A DNA stretch of 64,000 nt from Akkermansia sp. (GTDB taxonomy: Bacteria; Verrucomicrobiota; Verrucomicrobiia; Verrucomicrobiales; Akkermansiaceae). Numbering within the stretch: position 1 is the stretch's first letter; every line of letters starts with the position of its first letter. The notes under the pieces were generated by a model. That model saw nothing but the letters and a program-made list of their open reading frames with translations, ran no database searches and was not told the origin of the DNA. Made by a program: the position numbers and the translations under genes. The stretch spans positions 1-64,000 of the forward strand of contig JAFZHC010000039.1 in the NCBI GenBank assembly GCA_017555025.1, in the 5' to 3' direction. Below, piece by piece: positions 15,687 through 23,313 of the stretch.

Positions 15687-16277
15687 ATGTCAAATACATC
15701 ACTCACACCGGAACTTGTGAAGCTTGCTACTGAGCTTGCTAATGGTTTTGCTCAGAGCCAGAAAGTTGTGTCTGCCAAAGCCCGCATCGGCCTTTTCTAC
15801 CAGAACCCCGAGGCTACCGACCTCTTCCGTAAGGTCAACGAGTACGGCGAGAAGCTGCGCAATAAGCACATGGAGGGTATGCCCCCGTCCGATGAAGAAA
15901 TTTCCACGTTCGACGAGCTGCGTCAGAATGTGATTGACAACCCTGTATGTAAGGGCTTTTTGGAGGCACGTCAGGAGCTTGATGAAATGTTGTCTGTTGT
16001 GAACCAGTATCTTTGCATTGCCATTGAAAAGGGCAGCGCTCCGACTGATGAGGAAGTGGCCGAGGCTATGACCAGCCAGATGAGCTGCTCTTGCGGCGGT
16101 GGTTGCAGCGGCAATTGCGATAACTGCGAGAGCGATTGCAAGAAGCACGAAGAAGGTGAGCATGAGTGCAGCTGCGGTGGGCATGGTGATGGTCACGAGT
16201 GCTGCGGCGGCCATGGTGATGGCGAGTGCTGTGGCGGCCATGGCGACGGTCACGAGTGCAAGTGTGGTAAACACTAA
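15687..16277 (+). CDS. YlbF/YmcA-family protein with Cys/Gly/His-rich tail
   Basis: 196 residues. Residues 1-125 form an all-helical YlbF/YmcA-type domain: ELVKLATELANGFAQSQ, then FYQNPEATDLFRKVNEYGEKL, then NPVCKGFLEARQELDEML. In Bacillus such proteins form a complex that steers RNase Y and biofilm or competence decisions. From about residue 130 the protein changes to a tail rich in Cys, Gly, His and Asp, with motifs such as SCSCGGGCSGNCDNC and a repeated GGHGDG(HE)CC unit three to four times, ending in CKCGKH. The tail holds about 15 Cys and several His, which suggests binding of several metal ions (Zn, Fe-S or Cu). The DNA is in frame throughout. A fusion of these two parts is not one I recognise. 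Confidence 0.82.
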   Translation: MSNTSLTPELVKLATELANGFAQSQKVVSAKARIGLFYQNPEATDLFRKVNEYGEKLRNKHMEGMPPSDEEISTFDELRQNVIDNPVCKGFLEARQELDEMLSVVNQYLCIAIEKGSAPTDEEVAEAMTSQMSCSCGGGCSGNCDNCESDCKKHEEGEHECSCGGHGDGHECCGGHGDGECCGGHGDGHECKCGKH

Positions 16278-16300
16278 GTCGTTACACGTCTGCTGATTGT

Positions 16301-18112
16301 ATGAAAGCCTGGCTGCAGAGTTACTGCGGATATTTTACCGTGGTGTTGTTTCTTCCGCTTCTTCTGGCGGTAGGGGCGCTCTGCAGCCGGCAATCAGCAT
16401 TTTCTTTTTCATGGGAGCTGCCTCTGGCGTTGTTGCTGTTGTTTGGCATTTCCGCCGGTTGGTGTTACTACAAACGCCGCGCTCCTTTGCCCTCGGTGCG
16501 CTCCCTGTGGCTGCTGACAGTTCTGGCAATCGTCTATGATTGTTGTTGTAACATAGGGGCGTTTAATGCGCCCGGTCAGTTACCGATATCCATCTTTCTG
16601 ACAGCCGGTGTGCTGTGCCTGCTCTGGGCTTTGCTGCGATATGCCGCGCTGTTGCTCTGGCTGCCTTTCCTGTTTTTTCAGATTGTACAGTTTGCCTCAT
16701 ATAATCAGTACGGAACCCGTATCAATTCTTTGGTGCTGGCTGAAACGCTGGAGGCTTCGGCCGATGAACTAGCCGCTTACCTGACGGGCAACAATCTGCT
16801 GTACCTCACCGCTGCGATTATCGGTCTTGGTCTGTTAAGCTTTGCGCAAGTACGGATTCTTCGTGGCGTGCGCGAGCGCATGCCGCTCATCAATGTCGGG
16901 CTGCTCTATTGCTTTATTTCCGTGATGCTGGGCGCCTTTGTGCCGTCCAATCATCGCTCCGGGGATTATTACTGGCCGGTGGTTGCCGGTGCTGAGTTGG
17001 GGCAGGCTGCCTACGAGGCCGTATGCCATAATCAGGCTACTGTGGAATTAGTCGAGCAATTGGAGTCACCCACTCAGCAGCCTTCTTCCATCAATACTCT
17101 AAAAGGTGGCGAAGGAGTGGTCCTGATTGTGCATGTCGGTGAGAGCGTGCGTGCTGACCGTATGAGCCTTAATGGGTATGAAAAGGATACAACCCCCTGG
17201 CTCCGGCAGCAGAAGCAGGTTATCAGTTTTACCGATTGTATTTCCGCAGCTTATGATACGTGCCAAGCTCAGATTGCCATTCTGACAGATGCCCGACGCG
17301 ATATCCACGAGACGGCACCGGAAATGCTTGCCCGTACCGGCTCCGTGCTCGATTTGTTCCGCGCTAACGGTTTTGATATTTATTCCTTTTTCGGTCGCCG
17401 AGCCGGTCAGAAATTGAAGTATGACCGTGTGATTCGGCTCCTTACGCAGTGTTCGAAGGCCAGATTCAATGCCCCCGGTAGTCCCTGGACAGCCATTCCG
17501 CAGATGGCTGACGTACTGCGCAACACCCAAAAGGGCGATAACCTCGTGTTTTTTATCAATAACGAAGGGAGCCACACGCCGTTCTACCATTACGACCGAA
17601 AGAACCCTCCCTTTACGCCCTCTGTTCACACTTTTGAAAATCCCTCCTCGCTGGCTCTGGAGGTGAACAATGCTTACGACAATACCGTGCATTATACCGA
17701 TGAATATGTGCGCCGCGTTTGTCATTTGTTGCAAGGGCGTCCGTTTATCTATATTTATGTGAGCGATCATGGCGAGTACCTCGGTCATGATGGTATCTGG
17801 GGGCGTGCTGCTTTGGGCGAAAATGAGCTTTCCTACCATGAGACGGATGGCAGTCGAGTTGGTATGTTTATATTGACGTCCCCCGATTTTGAGTCTGTAC
17901 ACCCTCATTTTACGCAGGCTGTCAGTCAATTACGTTCTCATGCCGCGATGAAAGTCGGCCATGAGCACATTTTCCATACTTTGCTGGGGCTTTTCGATAT
18001 TCAAACCCCATATTACAACCCGGCTCTGGATCTCTGCTCCTCACAGGCGGAGCCCTATACCGGGCCTTCTCCGGCTCCGGTAGCACCCGCTCCGCCGTCC
18101 GGTGAGCTTTGA
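16301..18112 (+). CDS. Phosphoethanolamine transferase homologue (sulfatase superfamily)
   Basis: 603 residues. The N-terminal 240 residues contain about five membrane segments. The rest is a periplasmic sulfatase-like domain. Metal and substrate residues of the EptA/CptA/YbiP class are visible: VHVGESVRADRMSLNGY (metal-binding Glu), TTPWL, the likely Thr nucleophile in YDTCQAQIAIL, NNEGSHTPFY and the metal pair in YVSDHGEYLGHDG. Such enzymes move phosphoethanolamine from phosphatidylethanolamine to lipid A, core sugars or other envelope glycans. The exact acceptor is unknown. The C-terminus ends in a Pro-rich stretch. The gene starts 23 bases after the YlbF-like gene, with no clear promoter in between, so the two may share a transcript. 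Confidence 0.88.
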   Translation: MKAWLQSYCGYFTVVLFLPLLLAVGALCSRQSAFSFSWELPLALLLLFGISAGWCYYKRRAPLPSVRSLWLLTVLAIVYDCCCNIGAFNAPGQLPISIFLTAGVLCLLWALLRYAALLLWLPFLFFQIVQFASYNQYGTRINSLVLAETLEASADELAAYLTGNNLLYLTAAIIGLGLLSFAQVRILRGVRERMPLINVGLLYCFISVMLGAFVPSNHRSGDYYWPVVAGAELGQAAYEAVCHNQATVELVEQLESPTQQPSSINTLKGGEGVVLIVHVGESVRADRMSLNGYEKDTTPWLRQQKQVISFTDCISAAYDTCQAQIAILTDARRDIHETAPEMLARTGSVLDLFRANGFDIYSFFGRRAGQKLKYDRVIRLLTQCSKARFNAPGSPWTAIPQMADVLRNTQKGDNLVFFINNEGSHTPFYHYDRKNPPFTPSVHTFENPSSLALEVNNAYDNTVHYTDEYVRRVCHLLQGRPFIYIYVSDHGEYLGHDGIWGRAALGENELSYHETDGSRVGMFILTSPDFESVHPHFTQAVSQLRSHAAMKVGHEHIFHTLLGLFDIQTPYYNPALDLCSSQAEPYTGPSPAPVAPAPPSGEL

Positions 18113-18189
18113 TTTACCCATATCCCTCGCCATTTTGCTTCTTATGGCAGAGCTGACGCAGCGTCTCCGGCGTGCTTGGGAAATAACGC

Positions 18190-18218
18190 TTGCAAATGAG
18201 CAGCGGATGTGGTAGAAT
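18190..18218 (+). promoter_or_regulatory. Promoter of the rpiB-glyA fusion gene
   Basis: TTGCAA (18190-18195), a 17-base spacer and TAGAAT (18213-18218). The predicted leader to the ATG at 18247 is about 22 bases. Confidence 0.72.
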
Positions 18219-18246
18219 GCGCCCGCACAATCAGCGTTTCATTCGT

Positions 18247-19932
18247 ATGAATACCAACCTTCGCATTGCAATCGGTTCAGACCACAAAGGTGTGGATTTG
18301 AAGGAAGTTGCCGTGGATGTTCTCACCAGCTGGGGCTTCACGGTAGAGGACGTCGGCCCTATGACCAAAGAGGCCTGCGATTATTCTGATTATGCCAATG
18401 AAGTCTGCAAGCGCGTGACAGATGGCCGCGCTGACCGTGGTATTCTGATTTGTTTCTCCGGTCTGGGTATGAGCATTGCCGCCAACCGCTGGAAGGGCAT
18501 ACGTGCCACTTTGACCCGCACGCCTCAGGTTGCTGCTCTTTCCCGCCAGCATAACGACTCCAATGTGATGTGCATTGCCTCCGCATTCGTGATGCCCGAT
18601 GACTTGGATGATTTGCTGCATACCTGGTTGGATTCTGAGTTCGAGGGCGGCCGTCATTGCCGTCGTCTGGCCAAGGCTTCCGGTTCCATGCTTGCTTCCA
18701 CTGACCCCGAGCTTGCCGCTTACATTGAGGAGGAGCACAATCGTCAGCGCAATAACATCGAGCTGATTGCTTCCGAGAACTTTGCCTCTCCCGCAGTTAT
18801 GGAGGCTCAGGGCTCTGTGCTGACCAACAAGTACGCTGAGGGCTATCCCTCCAAGCGTTGGTATGGTGGCTGCGAGGTGGTAGATAAGGTTGAGCAGCTG
18901 GCCATTGATCGTGCCAAGGCTCTCTTTGGCTGCGACTTTGCTAACGTACAGGCTCACTCCGGTTCTCAGGCTAACATGAGCGTGTACCATGCCTGTATCA
19001 ACCCCGGCGATACGATTCTCACTATGGACCTCGCCTGCGGTGGTCACCTTTCTCACGGTTTCTTTGCCAACTTCTCCGGTAAGCAGTACAACGTCGTGCA
19101 CTATGGTGTAAATCCCGAGACGGAGTGCATTGATTATGAAGATATGGAGGCTAAGGCTCGTGAGGTGAAGCCTGCTCTTATTCTCGCCGGTGCTTCTGCT
19201 TACTCCCGCACGATTGACTTTGCTCGCATTCGCAAGATTTGTGATGAGGTCGGTGCCATCATGTTTGTGGATATGGCTCACATTGCCGGTCTTGTAGCCG
19301 GTGGCGCTCATCCGTCCCCCGTTCCTTACGCTGACTTCGTTTCCACGACTACTCACAAGAGCCTGCGCGGCCCGCGTGGTGGTATGGTACTCTGCAAGGA
19401 AAAGTGGGCTAAGAAGCTTAACAGCGCCACATTCCCCGGCCTTCAGGGTGGTCCGCTCATGCACGTGATTGCCGCCAAGGCTGCCTGTCTGGGCGAGGCT
19501 CTTAAGCCCGAGTTTAAGGAGTACGCTGCTCAGGTGGTGAAGAACTCCAAGGCAATGGCCGATGAGCTTGCCAAGCGCGGCTTCCGTATTGTAGCCGGCG
19601 GTACGGACAATCATTGCTTCCTTGTTGACCTGAGCGTGAAGGGGCTGAACGGCGCTGAGGCTCAGATTGCCCTCGATAAAGTAGGCATCACGGTTAATAA
19701 GAATGCTATCCCCTACGACAAGGGAACAACCGCTAAGCCCTCGGGCATCCGCATCGGTACACCTGCTGTAACGACCCGTGGTATGAAAGAGGCTGATGTT
19801 CGCAAGGTGGCCGAGTACATTGCTCGCTGTCTTGCCATTCTGGCCGGTCAGAAAGTTCACGAGACTGAAGGCGCTTATGATTCTCTGCGTGAAGAGGTCA
19901 GCGCGTTCAATAAGTCTTTCCCCATGCCGTAA
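18247..19932 (+). CDS. glyA: Fused ribose-5-phosphate isomerase B / serine hydroxymethyltransferase
   Basis: 561 residues in one open frame from the ATG at 18247. Residues 1-145 are an RpiB/LacAB-type sugar-phosphate isomerase: [14 protein letters not shown] (Asp12, His13), YANEVCKRV, catalytic Cys69 in [16 protein letters not shown], and RQHNDSNVM with His102. Residues about 150-561 are a complete PLP enzyme that transfers the Ser hydroxymethyl group to tetrahydrofolate. The markers are [32 protein letters not shown]-like [24 protein letters not shown] and the PLP Lys371 in [15 protein letters not shown] stop codon or frameshift between the halves is not seen. rpiB-like ywlF lies close to glyA in Bacillus, so the fusion may lock an old gene pairing. 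Codon bias is strong. Confidence 0.93.
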   Translation: MNTNLRIAIGSDHKGVDLKEVAVDVLTSWGFTVEDVGPMTKEACDYSDYANEVCKRVTDGRADRGILICFSGLGMSIAANRWKGIRATLTRTPQVAALSRQHNDSNVMCIASAFVMPDDLDDLLHTWLDSEFEGGRHCRRLAKASGSMLASTDPELAAYIEEEHNRQRNNIELIASENFASPAVMEAQGSVLTNKYAEGYPSKRWYGGCEVVDKVEQLAIDRAKALFGCDFANVQAHSGSQANMSVYHACINPGDTILTMDLACGGHLSHGFFANFSGKQYNVVHYGVNPETECIDYEDMEAKAREVKPALILAGASAYSRTIDFARIRKICDEVGAIMFVDMAHIAGLVAGGAHPSPVPYADFVSTTTHKSLRGPRGGMVLCKEKWAKKLNSATFPGLQGGPLMHVIAAKAACLGEALKPEFKEYAAQVVKNSKAMADELAKRGFRIVAGGTDNHCFLVDLSVKGLNGAEAQIALDKVGITVNKNAIPYDKGTTAKPSGIRIGTPAVTTRGMKEADVRKVAEYIARCLAILAGQKVHETEGAYDSLREEVSAFNKSFPMP

Positions 19933-19960
19933 GCAAATTTACGACAAATCTGATTTTTAC

Positions 19961-19993
19961 GGAGATCGACCATTGCGGTCGGTCTCCTTTTTT
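19961..19993 (+). terminator. Terminator of the rpiB-glyA fusion gene
   Basis: GGAGATCGACC/GGTCGGTCTCC (19961-19971 with 19977-19987, one wobble pair), followed by TTTTTT. Confidence 0.92.
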
Positions 19994-20013
19994 ACTTCAC
20001 CTGTAACAAAGGA

Positions 20014-20045
20014 AAGGGGCAAAACCGTGAGTGGTTTTGCCCCTT
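20014..20045 (-). terminator. Terminator of the CysJ-like gene
   Basis: The 13-bp stem AAGGGGCAAAACC/GGTTTTGCCCCTT (20014-20026 with 20033-20045) lies just past the minus-strand stop at 20074. It is followed on that strand by TTCCTTTGTT. Confidence 0.8.
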
Positions 20046-20073
20046 GTCAGAGTTCCGTTTGCGGAATCAGGAA

Positions 20074-21198
20074 TTAATAAACATCCTTCTGGTAGCGCTT
20101 GGCCTTCTTCATGTCGGCCAGATAAGCAGCGGCTTCTTCCTCGCTGCGGTTACCCTGCGTTGCGATGATGTTGAGCAGAGCCTTTTCTACATCTTTAGCC
20201 ATGCGGTTAGCATCGCCGCACATGTAGACAGCTGCTCCCTGTTCGAGCCATTGCCAGATTTCTGCGGCGGCGTCCTCCATGAGGTTCTGCACATAAATCT
20301 TGTAAGCCTGATCGCGGCTCCAGGCAACGGAGAGCTTGAGCTTACCGCTTTCCACCAACGGTGCAAGTTCATCTTCGTAGCAGCTGTCTGTAGCCTTGTA
20401 GGGGTTGCCGAAGAAAAGCCACATAGGACCGGTGGCGCCATCGGCCACACGCTGCTGCCAGAAAGCGCGGAAGGGAGCAATACCCGTGCCGGGGCCAACC
20501 ATGATGATGGGTGTGTTGCCATCCTCGGGCAGACGGAAGTTCTTGTTGGAGTGTACGAATACGCGCACCTTGTCGCCGGCTGCAATACGATCGGCCATGT
20601 AGGTGGAGCATACACCGCCGCGCTGACGCTCAGCAGTGGTGTAGCGTACGGCACCTACGCAGAGGGAAACCTGACCCGGTACAGCATCAGGACTGCTGGC
20701 AATGGAGTACAGACGGGGAGCCATCTTGCCGAGAATGCCTACAAAGGCAGCGGCATCGGCAAAGCTTGCTTTCATCTCCGGATCCTGAGCAACATCGAGG
20801 AGGTCGCGCCCCCAGCAGAAATCCTTAAGGGCATCCTTATCCTCCAGAATAGCGGCCAGCTTGGCGCTGTTGGCGACTGCATTCCACTTGTTGAGTACAG
20901 CCTTTTTGAGGTTGGTGATGTCGTAGGAGGTGGTGAGAGCTTCCTTGAGGGTGGCTGTACCGGTGGCGGCGGGTACCTCAGCGTTAGCATCCAGCCCCAG
21001 CTCGCAGATGAGAGCATCCACCAGAGCGGGATCATTGCAGGGGATTACGCCCAAGGCATCACCTGTTACATAGCTCATGCCGGAGCCCTCCAGCGAGTAG
21101 TCCACATGGATGGTCTCTTTGGCGCTGCCCGGTTTGGTCACGGAACGAACCCCGACTACAGTAGCCGGGAACGGGTTCTTCATGCTGTACGTTTCCAT
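20074..21198 (-). CDS. CysJ-like FAD/NADPH reductase lacking the FMN domain
   Basis: 374 residues. The order of domains is that of the reductase half of sulfite reductase alpha subunit, cytochrome P450 reductase and nitric oxide synthase: connecting/FAD region with RLYSIASSP and GGVCSTYMAD, then the NADPH-binding GPGTGIAPFRAF, MWLFFGNP, VYMCGDANRMAKDV and the classic C-terminal KRYQKDVY. The N-terminal flavodoxin (FMN) domain of CysJ, about 200 residues, is missing; the protein starts at the FAD-linked lobe. It could take electrons from NADPH to a separate flavodoxin or ferredoxin, or directly to a sulfite reductase hemoprotein. No cysI gene is in the window. It is last in a minus-strand run, after the dynamin-like gene. 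Confidence 0.88.
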   Translation of the reverse strand: METYSMKNPFPATVVGVRSVTKPGSAKETIHVDYSLEGSGMSYVTGDALGVIPCNDPALVDALICELGLDANAEVPAATGTATLKEALTTSYDITNLKKAVLNKWNAVANSAKLAAILEDKDALKDFCWGRDLLDVAQDPEMKASFADAAAFVGILGKMAPRLYSIASSPDAVPGQVSLCVGAVRYTTAERQRGGVCSTYMADRIAAGDKVRVFVHSNKNFRLPEDGNTPIIMVGPGTGIAPFRAFWQQRVADGATGPMWLFFGNPYKATDSCYEDELAPLVESGKLKLSVAWSRDQAYKIYVQNLMEDAAAEIWQWLEQGAAVYMCGDANRMAKDVEKALLNIIATQGNRSEEEAAAYLADMKKAKRYQKDVY

Positions 21199-21274
21199 AA
21201 TATGTCGGATTGATTAAAACTGTTATGCTTGATTTAAGTCTACAATTTGAGGATGATATGTCAAGAAAAAATGC

Positions 21275-23188
21275 TTATTGAATGGCTTTGAGACGGCGTG
21301 CCTGCAACAGCGTGGGTGCCAGAAGTTTGCGGGCTGCGTGGCAAAGTTCGATGTCGAGCTCTGCAGCAGCAATGGAACGTCCGGTTTGCTCTGACTGCTC
21401 ATAGGCTTCGAGCTCGGCACGCAGACAATCCTCCAGAGCGTTGATGCGGCGGGAGATAAACATATCAAGCGCCTCTCCGACCTTGCGCTTCCAGTTTTCG
21501 AGTCGAGTGGCGATGACCTCACGTCCGGCTCGGCGCCAGAGCGGCGTGGTGTTGTTATAGCTGCACTTGCGATTAATCATGCCCATGAAGGTGGTCTCCT
21601 TGAGTTCGCCGAGGGGAATGGGTGTGCAGTCGAGCTCAACATCAGTCCACACATTGAGAATAGCCTTCACGTAATCGTTGCGAATTTCCTCGAGAGAGCG
21701 GCGTTGCAGCGTGTCGGCACAGGCTTGCAGTTTTTCCTGCTCAATTTCAGTCAGTTCACAGATTTTGGCAGGTGCCAGAATGTGGGTTTCCTGCTCAGCG
21801 AGGAGGTCGCCGAGGTCATTTTCCACCTTGGTGCGAATGCGGTTAATCTCCTGAGCCGGTAAGTCGTTACCCATCCAGTCTGCTGGGAAGTAGCCATTGG
21901 CAGCGAGGTCGAGAATGGCATCGAGTCGTTTGTTGAGGGTATCTCTGGCCTGGTCTGCTAGGTAGCCGCAGCGAATACGCCCTTCGTGCAGGTTGTTGCT
22001 TTCGATAGCCTCGCGCACGCGGGCTGAATCCATCAGTTTGTTGATAGTGGCCTGAATGGAGTGAATGTGGGAGATGTGGTTCTGACTGGACTGAATGAAG
22101 TCCTTGAGGCGCGTGTCGATGCTTTCGAGCGTCTTCAGCAGATAATCTGAGGAATTACGGCGCAGCGTAGCCTCCGGGTTACGAAGGTCCGCCAGAATTT
22201 CCCGCTCCAGCGCAGCAAGGTTTGACTCCTTATTGGCGTGTGTCTGAGGCGCCTCGCCAGACTCTGGGCGGAACTTCTTTTCCTGCTGCCACCAGGCGAG
22301 ACCGGCGTTTACCCAGCTACCGGGAATGACTTTACGGATGAACTCACCCAGCTGCTTCTGAGTGTTGTACTGCTGCTTTTCCTGGTGTGCGAGCTGTTCT
22401 TCCTCGGGCAGCCAGTGCTGAGCCTCAATGCGGTTCTGCACAATGCGGATGGGGCGCTGCGAGCGCTCCATGGCGGTGCGAAGGTAGGCGCGGGTGTCGG
22501 GGGTAAATGCTGCAAAGGAACTCTGTACCAACAGGAAATAATCGGCATTCTCATTCATCCATTCATGCAGCTTCTCATCATGCCAGTTGGAGGTAAGACC
22601 ATCCATGCCGGGCATGTCAACAATGCCGATGCCGGCCTGCAGCAGTCGCGCTTCCGGCTCTACTAAGAAGATGGCGGCACAGCCGGCGCTGGTATGCCCC
22701 TGAGCCCAGGCATCGAGATTGACCTGATTGATGTTGCGGCGCTCGATGGATACTTTTTCGTGGAAGTCTTCAGGTTCAACTTTGCGCAGGTAGTCAATCA
22801 CCAGCTCGAAGAGTTCCTGCTCACCGAGGGAGCCGGAGGCCAGCGGCGAGAAAAGCTCCATGCGCTCTGTGCCGTCATCACTTGCGAGGATAACCATGGG
22901 CAGGCGCGTGGTTTCAATACCGAGCTTGGTTGCGCAAAGATTGCGGTGCGCCAGACAGTTCGTCAGGGTTGATTTGCCGCTCTTGACCGAGCCGATGGTC
23001 GCCATAAGCATTAGGTTAGAGCGAAAACGCGCCAGACTGCGCTCAATTTCACGCTTACCTCGGGTGATGAGCATGCGCAAATCCGGAGAGGCTTTGCTGA
23101 GCCCGTCAAGTTTTTTGGCGAAGTCTCCGGCCTCCTGGCAAATTGAATCCAGCTGCGTATTGATGGCACTAGTAACTGACGTATCCAT
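21275..23188 (-). CDS. Bacterial dynamin-like GTPase
   Basis: 637 residues. The GTPase part has G1 GSVKSGKST (66-74), the switch I Thr in GIETTRLPMVI and G3 DMPGMDG, with NRIEAQ as a degenerate G4. The Leu-rich segment after this (SLGEQELFELVIDYLRK, and a Trp-rich GTPase end, WVNAGLAWWQQEKK) and a long helical stalk with several coiled-coil stretches fit the dynamin superfamily. Members remodel membranes or, in E. coli CrfC, follow the replication machinery. No membrane segment is visible. The gene has its own promoter 8 bases before the start, and its start lies 125 bases downstream of the dnaG stop. Function here is unknown. Confidence 0.85.
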   Translation of the reverse strand: MDTSVTSAINTQLDSICQEAGDFAKKLDGLSKASPDLRMLITRGKREIERSLARFRSNLMLMATIGSVKSGKSTLTNCLAHRNLCATKLGIETTRLPMVILASDDGTERMELFSPLASGSLGEQELFELVIDYLRKVEPEDFHEKVSIERRNINQVNLDAWAQGHTSAGCAAIFLVEPEARLLQAGIGIVDMPGMDGLTSNWHDEKLHEWMNENADYFLLVQSSFAAFTPDTRAYLRTAMERSQRPIRIVQNRIEAQHWLPEEEQLAHQEKQQYNTQKQLGEFIRKVIPGSWVNAGLAWWQQEKKFRPESGEAPQTHANKESNLAALEREILADLRNPEATLRRNSSDYLLKTLESIDTRLKDFIQSSQNHISHIHSIQATINKLMDSARVREAIESNNLHEGRIRCGYLADQARDTLNKRLDAILDLAANGYFPADWMGNDLPAQEINRIRTKVENDLGDLLAEQETHILAPAKICELTEIEQEKLQACADTLQRRSLEEIRNDYVKAILNVWTDVELDCTPIPLGELKETTFMGMINRKCSYNNTTPLWRRAGREVIATRLENWKRKVGEALDMFISRRINALEDCLRAELEAYEQSEQTGRSIAAAELDIELCHAARKLLAPTLLQARRLKAIQ

Positions 23189-23196
23189 ACGCGATT

Positions 23197-23225
23197 ATTC
23201 TACACCTCAAATAGCCGTTTCACAA
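23197..23225 (-). promoter_or_regulatory. Promoter of the dynamin-like gene
   Basis: Minus-strand TTGTGA (23225-23220), a 17-base spacer and TAGAAT (23202-23197), 8 bases before the ATG at 23188. Confidence 0.68.
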
Positions 23226-23313
23226 GAAAAAAGATAGTTATCCCCGCTGTCTTGTGGGAAATATGACAGAACCACCCCATGGCTCAGGCGAAACGGAGTT
23301 GCTGTACCCGTCA

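Noticed and set aside
18277-19860. 527-codon open frame antisense to the rpiB-glyA fusion gene
   Set aside because: A shadow of a strongly codon-biased gene; the translation is low-complexity, with no motif or promoter.
20044-21213. 389-codon frame antisense to the CysJ-like gene
   Set aside because: The minus-strand protein has all reductase motifs up to the C-terminus, and the plus-strand frame has none.
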